The notes under the pieces: model-generated
Told to the model about the DNA's origin: nothing
Database searches by the model: none
Seen by the model: the letters and a program-made list of their open reading frames with translations, nothing else
Shown: one piece after another, positions 1 to 8,610 of the stretch
How positions within the stretch are numbered: the stretch's first letter is position 1
Layout of the letters: every line of letters starts with the position of its first letter
Made by a program: the position numbers and the translations under genes
Source of the DNA: Gardnerella vaginalis
Lineage (GTDB): Bacteria > Actinomycetota > Actinomycetes > Actinomycetales > Bifidobacteriaceae
DNA length: 64,000 bases
Assembly: GCA_946997215.1 (NCBI GenBank)
Contig: CAMPUL010000003.1
Coordinates: 14,279-78,278, forward strand
Direction: 5' to 3'

Positions 1-249
1 TTGATTATCTAATCCTCGCAAACCATCACAATAATCGTTTGCGTAGTTTACGGAAATTTGCATAAAAACAGCAACACACAAACACAAAAACGCTTGCAAA
101 GCAAAATTTTCAACATTATAAGTCTTTACAAGTATTTGACCGCTAAATAAATACCTTGCAAAAATCGAAATTGCCATAACAACTGGAACAATCCCGATTG
201 GAAGAGTATAAAGTCTTGCACCTTTAAGCCAAAACTTAATATTAGTCAT
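1..249 (-). CDS. MenA/UbiA-family polyprenyltransferase (5' part only)
   Basis: The N-terminal 83 codons of a gene that runs off the left edge of the window. It starts with ATG at 249. The translation begins MTNIKFWLKGARLYTLPIG, has a hydrophobic stretch (VPVVMAISIFARYLF), and contains VNYANDYCDGLRGLD, which matches the first Asp-rich NDxxD prenyl-diphosphate/Mg2+ motif of MenA-type enzymes. MenA attaches a polyprenyl chain to 1,4-dihydroxy-2-naphthoate at the membrane in menaquinone synthesis. The exact substrate cannot be settled from this fragment, and another UbiA-family enzyme is possible. Confidence 0.75.
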   Translation of the reverse strand, partial: MTNIKFWLKGARLYTLPIGIVPVVMAISIFARYLFSGQILVKTYNVENFALQAFLCLCVAVFMQISVNYANDYCDGLRGLDNQ

Positions 250-305
250 TAAAATCGCCTAAATTCTAGAATTTTTTAATTGATTCTAGATTAGTTTAGA
301 CTATT

Positions 306-1079
306 TTAGATTATTTGTGGAGCAAACATAGACGCAAGAATTGGCAAAGCAATCATTAAAACAGATATAACAAGAAGAACAAATCCACGCCAGCCAAAAG
401 GATATTTTCTAAAAGAAGACTTACGTGTGCGCAAATAGAATCCTCGCTCTTCTGCAGCTAGCGCACAACTATCTGCTTTACGAACAGACAAAACTAAAAG
501 AGGCACAATCAAAGGCATCATAAGCTTAATCTTTTTGAAAGGATTCTTTGTATCGAACTCCACTCCTCTTGCCATTTGAGCTTCTGTAATTTGAGACATT
601 TCGTACGCAAAAATAGGAACAAATCGCACAGCTGTAGTGATCGTAAAAGCATAGCAATATGGAATGTGTAAGTATTGAACAACAGCATTAGCTAAATCGT
701 TTAATTTTGTAATGCTAAGAACACTTACAAGAGGCAATGCAAAGCAAAAAAGCCTTAAAGATGCTCGCAATGCAACAGAAATTCCTTTTGTGCTAAACCA
801 TAAGAACATGTAGTTTCCGCCTTGAGCAATAACTGTTTGCAAAAAGAACATTACAACGCCAAGAATAAGCATTGCGCGCACAAGAGGAAACAGCGCTTTA
901 AGAATCCCAGCCATAGCCATGCCAGCAAGAATAAGAACTGCAATAAATACAAGAATGCTAAATTGTTGAGCTATAAAAGCAGACACAACAACGCTTATAG
1001 CTAATATGAGTTTTGCAATAGGATTTGCTTTGTGAAGAAAAGTTGAGCCTTCGTTATACGTTAAGATTTTAGTTTGCAT
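306..1079 (-). CDS. ECF transporter transmembrane component EcfT
   Basis: A 257-residue integral membrane protein, the T component of an energy-coupling factor importer. It has several hydrophobic helices and both cytoplasmic coupling motifs that dock on the ATPases: QMARGVEF and, nearer the C-terminus, AAEERGFYLR (Ala/Glu-Arg-Gly type). The start is placed at MQTKILTY because AAGGTG lies 5 nt upstream; an in-frame ATG at 1106 would overlap the preceding ATPase gene. It is the last gene of the leader-S-S-AA'-T operon, 14 nt after the ATPase stop. The substrate is set by the S components upstream, inferred to be tryptophan. Confidence 0.9.
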   Translation of the reverse strand: MQTKILTYNEGSTFLHKANPIAKLILAISVVVSAFIAQQFSILVFIAVLILAGMAMAGILKALFPLVRAMLILGVVMFFLQTVIAQGGNYMFLWFSTKGISVALRASLRLFCFALPLVSVLSITKLNDLANAVVQYLHIPYCYAFTITTAVRFVPIFAYEMSQITEAQMARGVEFDTKNPFKKIKLMMPLIVPLLVLSVRKADSCALAAEERGFYLRTRKSSFRKYPFGWRGFVLLVISVLMIALPILASMFAPQII

Positions 1080-1093
1080 AATTACACCTTGCT

Positions 1094-2962
1094 TTACAAA
1101 TTGCAACTCTTTTTAAGAGCATCAACCAACATATCCCTCTTATACAAGCCTTTACAAGCATCAAAACCATTCTTGACTAAGCCTTGAGATACTGCGCATA
1201 AAAGCGGAGCGCATAATGCAGCTTCATCGCAAATCGCATTGTTTTCAAAAACGCAACTTATACTTCCGTCTTCTAGAATTTTCCCATCGTTTACTACGAT
1301 TAAGCGCGTTGCAAAGTCAAGAACCAATTCCATATCGTGGCAAACCATTATTATGCAACAACCGTGATCTCTAAGGTCTTCTACAACTTGCATAATGCGC
1401 AAGCATTCCATGTAGTCTAAGCCACACGTTGGCTCGTCTAAAACAAGAATCTTAGGCTTAGTTACAACAGTTGCAGCCAATGCAACCATTTGACGCTGTC
1501 CTCTAGAAAGCATAAACGGGCTTGCTTTAGGGTCTAGATTTAGCTTTTCAATCATTTGCATTGCATGATCATTAGCATCTTTAACAGACTCTCCTAAAAG
1601 AATGCAACTAAACGCTACTTCTTCTAAAACAGTATCTTTGCAAAGCTGGCGATCTGGATTTTGGAAAAGCGTAGAAACATAGTGAGCAATTTGGCTAATC
1701 TTCATGTTGCTAGTGTCTTTACCATCAATAAAAATGTTGCCACTGCTCGCCTTAAGCAAACCGTTGATTAGCTTAGTAACAGTTGTTTTTCCAGCGCCAT
1801 TTCTTCCAACAAGAGTTACAAGCTCCCCAGCGTAAGCTTCAAAAGACACGTTTTTTAGCGCACTAACGCCACTTGGGTAGGAAAAACTTACGTTTTTAAG
1901 CGAAAGACACGGAGAAGTGTTTTTTGATTGATCTTGTGCGGAAGATTGTGCGTAGGCTTGCGATTCGTGCGAAAAGTCGCCAGCAACCGCCGATGTGTTT
2001 GAATCGCATTCGCTATTATCAAATTCACCATGAGAATCACCATGAGAATTACTATTAGAAGTCAAAGATTTTCTACTATTAATCGTATTAACAATAGTAT
2101 TTACTGTATCTTCTACAGACACAGGCAAATCGCTTTTATAGCAAATATTCTCACGCTGCAAATCATTAACCAAATGCGTAGTACGCGGATAATTTATTCC
2201 AATAGAATAAAGCAAATCCATGTTTTTCAACGCTTTCGGTAAAGGTAAATCAAGCGCCAAAGTGCCATTAGAAAGCACAACTAAACGCTTGCAATACTCG
2301 CTTAAAAGCGCCACTTTTTGCTCAATTACAACAACAGTTATTCCAAAATTCTTATTCAAATCTTTAAGAATCGAAAAAATCATTTTAGAAGAAACAGGAT
2401 CTAAAGCGCACGTAGGCTCATCTAACACCATAACTTTAGGCTTTAGCGCAAGAATAGCAGCAATCGCAACTTTCTGCTTTTGGCCTCCAGAAAGAGTATC
2501 TAAATCGCGGTTGCGCAAATCACTAATGCCAACAATTTGCAAAGCTTCATCTATTCGACTTGGTATTTCGCTATGCGCAACGCCAAAGTTTTCTAAGCCA
2601 AAAAGAATCTCATCTTCTACGTTTGCAGCAACCATTTGCGCATCAATATCTTGAATAACAGATCCAATTAAGCAAGCAATGTTAGTTAAAGCAAGATTTT
2701 TAGTGTCTTGACCTGCAATTTTAACGCTTCCTAAGAGTTCGCCAGAATAATGATGCGGAATAGCACCAGAAAAAAGCGAAGCAAGAGTTGTTTTTCCAGA
2801 TCCTGAAGGGCCAATAATTCCCACAAATTCGCCAGATTCTACGCTAAGACTTACATCTTTTAGCGCAAAAGTAGAATCTTGTGCCTTTGAAGAGTCCAAA
2901 GAATCATCTTTATTCCGATTCACATACTTAAAAGACACATCTTTTAACTCAAGCAAAGGCAC
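1094..2962 (-). CDS. ECF transporter double ATPase (fused EcfA-EcfA')
   Basis: A 622-residue protein with two ABC nucleotide-binding domains in one chain, the energising subunits of the ECF importer. Domain 1 has Walker A GPSGSGKTT (51-59), signature LSGGQKQ and Walker B VMVLDEP. Domain 2 has Walker A GRNGAGKTT, an unusual signature LSRGQRQ (canonical LSGGQ), and ILVLDEP. The two are joined by a long Ser/Asn/Asp-rich linker (about residues 285-355) that contains a short DNA repeat also found in other genes of the window (see findings). Fused double ATPases are known in actinobacterial ECF systems. It sits between the S components and EcfT in one operon. Confidence 0.9.
   Translation of the reverse strand: MPLLELKDVSFKYVNRNKDDSLDSSKAQDSTFALKDVSLSVESGEFVGIIGPSGSGKTTLASLFSGAIPHHYSGELLGSVKIAGQDTKNLALTNIACLIGSVIQDIDAQMVAANVEDEILFGLENFGVAHSEIPSRIDEALQIVGISDLRNRDLDTLSGGQKQKVAIAAILALKPKVMVLDEPTCALDPVSSKMIFSILKDLNKNFGITVVVIEQKVALLSEYCKRLVVLSNGTLALDLPLPKALKNMDLLYSIGINYPRTTHLVNDLQRENICYKSDLPVSVEDTVNTIVNTINSRKSLTSNSNSHGDSHGEFDNSECDSNTSAVAGDFSHESQAYAQSSAQDQSKNTSPCLSLKNVSFSYPSGVSALKNVSFEAYAGELVTLVGRNGAGKTTVTKLINGLLKASSGNIFIDGKDTSNMKISQIAHYVSTLFQNPDRQLCKDTVLEEVAFSCILLGESVKDANDHAMQMIEKLNLDPKASPFMLSRGQRQMVALAATVVTKPKILVLDEPTCGLDYMECLRIMQVVEDLRDHGCCIIMVCHDMELVLDFATRLIVVNDGKILEDGSISCVFENNAICDEAALCAPLLCAVSQGLVKNGFDACKGLYKRDMLVDALKKSCNL
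1959..1991 (+). repeat. Dispersed linker repeat, copy A
   Basis: Contains gaaaagtcgccagcaaccg at 1971-1989, identical over 19 nt to copy B at 29140-29158. Both copies also have tgcgattcg a few bases upstream. It lies in the inter-domain linker of the double ATPase, in the antisense orientation relative to that gene (read in protein as AVAGDFSHES). Confidence 0.6.
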
Positions 2963-3107
2963 AATAATTCCTAACTCTTAAAAACCTAACAATTACTATT
3001 ACTAATGATTATTCTATGATTATGCTTATTCTACGATTTATTCTTTGATAATTATATGACTTGCTAAATATTATCCAACACAAATCATCTAGAACAAATT
3101 CAAACAC

Positions 3108-3689
3108 TTACTTGTGTAGAACGAGTCGAATTGGAGTGTAAAGAACTTCAACAACAACAGCATTAAACACAGCAGTTCCCAAAATGATTGGAAGCATAAC
3201 AAGAATCGTCTTAGGAGAATGAAGAACAAAGAAAGATGCAGTAGATGCAAATATTAAACCAGAAACAACTGTAGTTATAAAAGTTGCTATAAGTGGGAAA
3301 ATACTGAACTTTCTAGCAGCATCCTTAGGGAAAACGCGAACATAAGCCATAATCATCAAAGTCATAACAATTGCTGCTGGAATATCGCAAACATAATTAA
3401 GACCAGGAATAGATGCGTTAAATTGCATTAAAGTTGCAGCCAATGCGCCAATAATCGCACCTTGAATAACATTTGGACGAACCAGCAAAATCGCAAGGCA
3501 GAATGATGCGATTAAAAAGTTTGGTTTAATATTTCCGATTGAAAGCGCTTTTGCAACTGTAAAATCAAGAATACATCCTGCTGCAAAAAGAACAGCAACC
3601 AACACCAAAGACGTAACATCTAAAGAGTGCTTTTTAATACTTACAGCATTAATCATGCTACCTGCATGTCCATTAATTCCCTGATTCAT
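3108..3689 (-). CDS. ECF transporter S component, TrpP-like (second copy)
   Basis: A 193-residue, strongly hydrophobic protein with about six membrane segments and the conserved stretches LDFTVAKALSIGNIKP and LVRPNVIQGAIIGAL. The general organisation is that of an ECF substrate-binding S component, resembling TrpP-type proteins. The start ATG has GGAG upstream. It is a tandem paralogue of the gene at 3841-4470: the last roughly 87 nt of the two genes are almost identical, which suggests recent duplication or gene conversion. The Trp leader peptide ahead of the operon supports tryptophan or a Trp-related compound as substrate; this is inference from regulation, not from a binding motif. Confidence 0.75.
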   Translation of the reverse strand: MNQGINGHAGSMINAVSIKKHSLDVTSLVLVAVLFAAGCILDFTVAKALSIGNIKPNFLIASFCLAILLVRPNVIQGAIIGALAATLMQFNASIPGLNYVCDIPAAIVMTLMIMAYVRVFPKDAARKFSIFPLIATFITTVVSGLIFASTASFFVLHSPKTILVMLPIILGTAVFNAVVVEVLYTPIRLVLHK

Positions 3690-3708
3690 AATCTTCTCCT
3701 TTATGTTG

Positions 3709-3731
3709 CGATAATTAAGTTTTAATTATCG
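3709..3731. other. AU-rich hairpin between the two S-component genes
   Basis: Perfect 10-bp inverted repeat (cgataattaa/ttaattatcg, loop gtt) a few bases upstream of the GGAG ribosome-binding site of the second S gene. It could modulate translation or processing of the polycistronic mRNA. Confidence 0.5.
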
Positions 3732-3840
3732 ACTTTTGATGTTTATTTACGTTTATTTACATTCATTTATGTTTGTTTATATTTGTTTACGTTGATTAAA
3801 GTTAATTTATTTCTTATTCTTCAATTTCTTCAATGTTGAT

Positions 3841-4470
3841 TTACTTGTGCAAAACGAGTCGAATTGGAGTGTAAAGAACTTCAACAACAACAGCATTAAA
3901 CACAGCAGTTCCCAAAATGATTGGAAGCATAACAAGAACAGTGTTTGGAGAGTGAAGAATAAAGAAAGATGCGATTGTTGCAAAAATCATTCCAGAAATA
4001 ACAGTTGCAACAAACGTAGAGATAAATGGGAACACACTAAACTTTCTAGCAGCATCCTTAGGGAAAGCTTTTAAGTATCCCATAAGCACTAACGTCATAA
4101 TGATTGCTGCTGGAATATCGCAAGCGTATTCAAGACCAGGAATCGAAGTATTAAATTGAATTAAAGTAGCAGCTAATGCGCCAATAATCGCACCTTGAAT
4201 AACATTTGGACGAACAAGCAAAATAGACAAGCAGAACGATGCAATAACAAATTCTGGCTGAATATTTCCAATCGAAAGCGACTTTGCAACTGTAAAGTCA
4301 AGAATGCATCCTGCTGCAAAAAGAACAGCAACTAGCACCAAAGACGTAATATCTAAAGCGTGCTTTTTAACATTTACGCCTTTTAGCAAAGTAGCTGCTT
4401 GATTAATTTCGGACTGTGCAGATGTTGCATCTACGTTAGTGGACTCTACGTTAGTGGACTCCTGATTCAT
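3841..4470 (-). CDS. ECF transporter S component, TrpP-like (first copy)
   Basis: A 209-residue membrane protein, first structural gene after the Trp leader and attenuator. The start is placed at MNQEST (4470), preceded by GGAGAAAATC; the longer in-frame start at 4512 has no good ribosome-binding site. The N-terminus is a soluble Ser/Thr/Asn-rich tail with a short ESTNV repeat, followed by about six hydrophobic helices almost co-linear with the second copy (GCILDFTVAKSLSIGNIQP, VLMGYLKAFPKDAAR). Two S components could compete for the single AA'T module or recognise different indolic substrates. Tryptophan specificity is inferred from the leader. Confidence 0.78.
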   Translation of the reverse strand: MNQESTNVESTNVDATSAQSEINQAATLLKGVNVKKHALDITSLVLVAVLFAAGCILDFTVAKSLSIGNIQPEFVIASFCLSILLVRPNVIQGAIIGALAATLIQFNTSIPGLEYACDIPAAIIMTLVLMGYLKAFPKDAARKFSVFPFISTFVATVISGMIFATIASFFILHSPNTVLVMLPIILGTAVFNAVVVEVLYTPIRLVLHK

Positions 4471-4617
4471 GATTTTCTCCTTTACGTAAATTTTTACGTT
4501 GTTTTTCAACAATTTTGATTTGAAAATTGTTATTGGTTTTTGATTGTTATTGGTTTAGATTGTTTAGATTGTTTTAGATTTGGATTAAAACCAAATGGAT
4601 TTTGCGTTTTAGGATAT

Positions 4618-4652
4618 AAAAAAGACCCCTAGGTTTACCCTAGAGGTCTTTT
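4618..4652 (-). terminator. Attenuator terminator of the trp-type leader
   Basis: A stem of 10 bp (one G-U) plus 3 A-U pairs with loop sequence tttac, followed on the minus strand by a run of six U. It lies about 150 nt before the first S gene and just after the leader peptide. The 5' half of the stem (4633-4641) can alternatively pair with 4684-4692, which overlaps the leader stop codon, giving an antiterminator. This is the geometry expected for ribosome-mediated attenuation. Confidence 0.88.
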
Positions 4653-4681
4653 ATAAGCCTAAACAAGCAGCTTCTAAAACT

Positions 4682-4771
4682 TTAGAGTAAACTACGCCAA
4701 AGAGAAGTCTGCCACCACCACATACGAGCAGCATCAAAAGTATCGCGAGCTTGAGCATTCATGTTACGCAT
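4682..4771 (-). CDS. trpL: Tryptophan leader peptide (attenuator peptide)
   Basis: A 29-codon open reading frame with a strong AAGGAG site ending about 9 nt before its ATG (4769-4771) and a TAA at 4682-4684. Its centre reads RMWWWQTSLW: three consecutive UGG codons and a fourth four codons later, in a peptide otherwise without function. Stalling on scarce Trp-tRNA at the UGG run would cover the downstream GCAGACUUCU, which otherwise pairs with AGAAGCUGC near the terminator, and so free 4684-4692 to form the antiterminator. With plentiful Trp the ribosome reaches the stop codon, covers that segment and lets the terminator form. The gene controlled is an ECF importer, not trp biosynthesis. Confidence 0.88.
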   Translation of the reverse strand: MRNMNAQARDTFDAARMWWWQTSLWRSLL

Positions 4772-5100
4772 GATAGCCGCCTCCTTAAATACTTTAGCTG
4801 CAAAAGCTAAATGCTTACGTGGTCAATCACAAACCTAACACCGTAAAATTTACGATATGCGTTTGTGTTGTGTTCGATGCTAACACCATAAAAGTACAAA
4901 TGCAAACAAAAATATAAAATTAGCAAAAAATCACGCAAAAACACGTAAAACAATTTCAATCAAATCCGCACAATTCCAAGCAAAACGCCGTAAGCACATA
5001 AAACGCATAGTTTAAGTTTTTACACGCTTATAAAAATCTTAAACAAAGCTTATATAAAACAACCTCAATCCCTAGCAACGTGTATACTTTCACAAGTTGC
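4772..5100. promoter_or_regulatory. Regulatory region upstream of the trp-type leader
   Basis: No protein gene seen. It holds a 7-bp hairpin (4793-4811) just before the leader ribosome-binding site, a near-palindrome cgtaaaatttacg (4842-4854), and two direct copies of ctaacacc(g/a)taaaa at 4835-4848 and 4880-4893, 45 bp apart. I could not place a convincing -35/-10 pair. The rest (4900-5100) is AT-rich without recognisable signals. Confidence 0.45.
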
Positions 5101-5173
5101 GGGCTTGTAGCTCAGTGGATAGAGCGTCTGCCTCCGGAGCAGAAGGCCGTGGGTCCGAATCCCATCAAGCCCA
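5101..5173 (+). tRNA. tRNA-Arg (anticodon CCG)
   Basis: A 73-nt cloverleaf: acceptor GGGCTTG pairs with CAAGCCC, discriminator A, D arm GTAGCTCAGTGGATAGAGC, anticodon stem TCTGC/GCAGA with loop CTCCGGA (anticodon CCG at 5134-5136), and T arm with GGGTCCGAATCCC. The 3' CCA is not encoded. It reads arginine codon CGG. It is convergent with the ECF fusion gene, whose stop is 13 nt away. Confidence 0.96.
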
Positions 5174-5186
5174 CGTTTTGCGTTAA

Positions 5187-7853
5187 TTAATTTCCACCAA
5201 GAAGCGCAAACGTGCCATAGTAAACAGATGCAATTAATGCAATTGCAGGAATAATTAAGCACACAACCATAAACACATAATCGCGCTTATTTACGTGACT
5301 TATGCGCGCATGAGATCTTGGATTTTCTCCTCCAAAACCGCGCGCTTGCATTGCTGTTGCTAAAGTACTAGACCTACGAATCGAAAGAACAAGAAGCGCA
5401 AAAGCTTGAGGCATAAATGCGCGAATCTTACTATCGTCTCCAAGACCGCGAGAACTCCTAGAAGCGCTAAGAGCTGCCCAATCGTCTTGCAAAACGCTAA
5501 AAAGCCTCATTCCCGCTAATCCACCATAAACAAACTTATCTGGCAAATGCATAACTTGACTAAAAGCATCTGCTAAATCTGTAGCATCAATACCAATAAC
5601 AGTAACAATTGCAGGAACACCAATCGCTAAAATACGAATAAACGTTGCAATTGCAAGAGTTGTTGAGTGCTCACTTACGTGAATAATTCCCCAATCAAAC
5701 AACGTTTGACCGCCAGATTTACCGTACAACCACACTGCTAGAGCCGATCCAGGCGCACCAACCCAAACAGGCCAAGAAAGCTTAACAACACGCCAAGGAT
5801 TCATTCCAACAATCCATAAAATTACAAACTCTAAAACAAGTGCAATAGTCGAAGAAAGCCAATCTAGAGTAAATAGCAAAGGAATGGAAAGTAGAAAAGC
5901 TCCAAGCATGCGGTAAACAGGATTTAGCGAAGCTAAAAATGGCGAGCAACTTGCAGCTTTTTCTTGCTCATCACGCTTATTTACGGCACTAACTTTTATT
6001 CGAGAAATATTCGTTGCATTAGTTGTAGAAGACAACGCTTCCGATGATTCTAAAGCTTCTTTTGCTTGCGATTCGCCAGCGCGTGTTAAATCGCCAGAAT
6101 CAATATTTTTATGCTCGCTAGTATGCTCGCTAGTCGGCTCGCTAATCGGCATAAGTTCAACCAAACGCGCTCCAAGTGCGTCCACTAGCTCTTTATCGTG
6201 AGTAACAACAATAACACTAACGCCTTCTGCTCTAAGGCTTGCAATCAGCTTTATAATTTGCATCCAAGTTTTTCGATCTTGTCCAAAAGTTGGCTCGTCT
6301 AAAATCAAAACTCTTGGAGCTGCAGCCAAAGATGCAGCAACTGTAAGTCTGCGCTTTTCTCCACCAGAAAGCGTGTACGGATTTGCATTGGCATATCTGC
6401 CTAATCGGAATCGCTCTAGCAATTCTTTAGCTTTTGATCGAGCATCCTCTTCGCTCATGCCTGTTCTAATAGGGCCTAACATAACCTCTTCTAAAACAGT
6501 TCCGCAAGCAAATTGGTGTTCTGGATTTTGAAAAACATAAGATATTCTTTTAGCGAGTTCAGTTGACTTCCACTTTATAGGATCACTTGAGTCTAACTCT
6601 TTACAAAGATTCTCACTTGCTACAACTTCGCCTTCTATTGACGGAATTAGCCCTGCCAAAGTTAGAGACAAAGTTGATTTTCCAGCACCATTTGCACCAA
6701 CCAAAGCCGTTATTTGACCAGAATTAAACTCAAGATTAATGTTTTTGGCTATTGGAGTATCCGTATGACTAATCGCAAGGTTTTTTGTAGATAAAACTAC
6801 TTTCCCATCTCCTACAGAAGGATCGTAATCAGGCTCTCCTTTAACATGAATCCTACTTATATTGCGATTTTTTGAATCCTTATACTTGTCTGGAAGCCAT
6901 ATTCCAAGATCTTCAAAATCAAGATCCTTGCGAGTAAACACCTGATCAGGAGTTCCATCAGCTACGATTACTGTTTTAGCATTCTCGTCTCTTGCAATAT
7001 CGTCATCGTGAACAAAGTTTTCGCTATCTTCACTATTACTATTACCGCTATTTTCAAGCCCAAGAACAATCACTCTGTCTATTAAATCAATCCAAGGCTG
7101 CGCATGATGTTCCACAAGAACCATTGTTGCATGAGTATCGTCAAGCACTTTTCCAACTGCTGAAACAATTTGCTCAACACCGTCTGGATCAAGATTTGCT
7201 GTAGGCTCATCTAAAAGAAGAACGCTAGGCTTCATTGCAAGCGCGCCTGCAAGAGCCAATCGCTGCATTTGACCACCGCTTAAATGTGCAGTAGAACGAT
7301 GAAGTTGCAAGCCATCTAAGCCAACCTCTTTAAGACTTTCGTCAACAATATTCCAAATCTCTTTACGCGGAACATTCATGTTTTCTGGACCAAACGCAAC
7401 GTTATCTCCTAAACGTTGAAAAATCGCTTGCGCTTCTGGGTCTTGTAAAACTAAGCCAACACGTCCGCGAGCCTTATGAACTGGTACATCGTCTACTAAT
7501 ACCGCGCCTTCACTCACTCCGCCATCTTCGTCTTCAACTAAAACATTATGCGAAGAAGAGTTACTATTTTTATCGTTTGAATCACTTTTAAGAATAATAT
7601 CGCTGCCTATTAATCCAGCAGCGCCTTCAAGAATAGTGGATTTACCTATGCCTGATGCACCTAATAGCAATACTCTCTGCCCTGCTTCAATAGTCAGGTT
7701 TAAACCACGAACAGCAAACGCTTTGCGAGAGGCATGACGATAACCCCAATTCTCAAAACGCAACTGAGCAGCATTAAAAGACGACGGAAGGAAAGTTTCA
7801 GCTTTATGCTTGTTGTTTTCGTTTAAAACCTGCGTTTTAGATGCATCGGGCAT
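5187..7853 (-). CDS. ECF transporter fusion protein: ATPase-ATPase-EcfT
   Basis: An 888-residue fusion carrying a complete energising module in one polypeptide. ATPase 1 has Walker A GASGIGKST (65-73), LSGGQMQ and LLLDEPTANLD. ATPase 2 (about 350-570) has GANGAGKST, LSGGEKR and LILDEPTFGQD. After a Ser/Glu-rich linker the last roughly 240 residues form an EcfT-like membrane domain with coupling motifs SASRSSRGLG and AMQARGFGG. The start has AAGGA 8 nt upstream. It follows the YkoE-like S component by 83 nt in an operon behind a TPP riboswitch, so it should power uptake of a thiamin-related compound. It corresponds to YkoC plus YkoD of Bacillus, fused. Confidence 0.92.
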   Translation of the reverse strand: MPDASKTQVLNENNKHKAETFLPSSFNAAQLRFENWGYRHASRKAFAVRGLNLTIEAGQRVLLLGASGIGKSTILEGAAGLIGSDIILKSDSNDKNSNSSSHNVLVEDEDGGVSEGAVLVDDVPVHKARGRVGLVLQDPEAQAIFQRLGDNVAFGPENMNVPRKEIWNIVDESLKEVGLDGLQLHRSTAHLSGGQMQRLALAGALAMKPSVLLLDEPTANLDPDGVEQIVSAVGKVLDDTHATMVLVEHHAQPWIDLIDRVIVLGLENSGNSNSEDSENFVHDDDIARDENAKTVIVADGTPDQVFTRKDLDFEDLGIWLPDKYKDSKNRNISRIHVKGEPDYDPSVGDGKVVLSTKNLAISHTDTPIAKNINLEFNSGQITALVGANGAGKSTLSLTLAGLIPSIEGEVVASENLCKELDSSDPIKWKSTELAKRISYVFQNPEHQFACGTVLEEVMLGPIRTGMSEEDARSKAKELLERFRLGRYANANPYTLSGGEKRRLTVAASLAAAPRVLILDEPTFGQDRKTWMQIIKLIASLRAEGVSVIVVTHDKELVDALGARLVELMPISEPTSEHTSEHKNIDSGDLTRAGESQAKEALESSEALSSTTNATNISRIKVSAVNKRDEQEKAASCSPFLASLNPVYRMLGAFLLSIPLLFTLDWLSSTIALVLEFVILWIVGMNPWRVVKLSWPVWVGAPGSALAVWLYGKSGGQTLFDWGIIHVSEHSTTLAIATFIRILAIGVPAIVTVIGIDATDLADAFSQVMHLPDKFVYGGLAGMRLFSVLQDDWAALSASRSSRGLGDDSKIRAFMPQAFALLVLSIRRSSTLATAMQARGFGGENPRSHARISHVNKRDYVFMVVCLIIPAIALIASVYYGTFALLGGN
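6067..6100 (+). repeat. Possible fourth, divergent copy of the linker repeat
   Basis: tgcgattcg at 6067-6075 followed 12 nt later by aaatcgccag, the same two-block architecture as copies A and B. It is again in a linker, before the EcfT domain of the ECF fusion. The match is weak and could be chance. Confidence 0.3.
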
Positions 7854-7936
7854 AGCAAATCCTTTATGGCAATGATTTTTATTTAATTATTTTCTATTTA
7901 TAAATAATTTATAAATATCTGATTATTTAGCATGAA

Positions 7937-8548
7937 CTATTTGTGTATTTCTCTGCCAGAAGCAAAATGGTCTAAAGCTCCAGTATTCGCTACAGCCTTA
8001 AACAAATACCACATTAAAACACCTGCTATAACAGCACCAGAAACAGCTGTTGTAACAAGATATGCAATACCGTAGCTTCCAACAAGATCAATACCTTGGA
8101 AATGCTTAATAAAGCTATAAGCCCAGCATCCAACGCCAGAAAGAACGCCAGAAAGAACTATAGAATCAAGAGTCCAACGCTTATACATAAATGCAGCAAA
8201 TGCAATTTCTGCACCAATACCCTGTACTAAAGCTATTACGAAAGTAGACCATCCACCCCACTGATTTCCAAGAAGAGCTTCTAGGACTCCAGCAACAACT
8301 TCAGCGTAGATTGCAGCGCCAGGCTTACGGACAATAATAGCAGCCAATGGACCAGCAAAAAGCCACAAGCCATTCATCAAGCCGCCAAAACCTGGAAGAA
8401 CACTTTCAAACAGCGCCCATGGAGCTGAAGAAGTAATAGCTACAACCCAATAAACAAGAGCAGAAGCAACAGCAATTACAGAAGCAGCAGCAATATCTGC
8501 AACTCGCCATCGCAAATTAGCTTGGATAGAAATTTTTTCTTCTACCAT
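7937..8548 (-). CDS. ykoE: YkoE-type ECF S component (thiamin/HMP uptake)
   Basis: A 203-residue membrane protein with five to six hydrophobic helices and the YkoE-family stretches GGLMNGLWLFAGPLAAIIVR and EVVAGVLEALLGNQWGG. YkoE proteins are substrate-specific subunits of ECF importers for thiamin or its pyrimidine precursor. The start ATG has GAAAGG upstream. It is the first gene after a TPP riboswitch and directly precedes the ATPase-ATPase-EcfT fusion, so family, partner and regulation all agree. Whether the substrate is thiamin or hydroxymethylpyrimidine cannot be told here. Confidence 0.9.
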   Translation of the reverse strand: MVEEKISIQANLRWRVADIAAASVIAVASALVYWVVAITSSAPWALFESVLPGFGGLMNGLWLFAGPLAAIIVRKPGAAIYAEVVAGVLEALLGNQWGGWSTFVIALVQGIGAEIAFAAFMYKRWTLDSIVLSGVLSGVGCWAYSFIKHFQGIDLVGSYGIAYLVTTAVSGAVIAGVLMWYLFKAVANTGALDHFASGREIHK

Positions 8549-8610
8549 TGTGTGCCTTTCATTCCACGCTGTGAATTAGAAAATCACCTAAATCACAGAA
8601 TTACCGTAGG

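Noticed and set aside
1..249. Truncated prenyltransferase as a pseudogene
   Set aside because: The frame is open to the window edge, so it is cut by the window, not broken.
5065..5262. A 65-codon minus-strand frame over tRNA-Arg
   Set aside because: It is the antisense of the tRNA plus the end of the ECF fusion; no ribosome-binding site and no homology expected.
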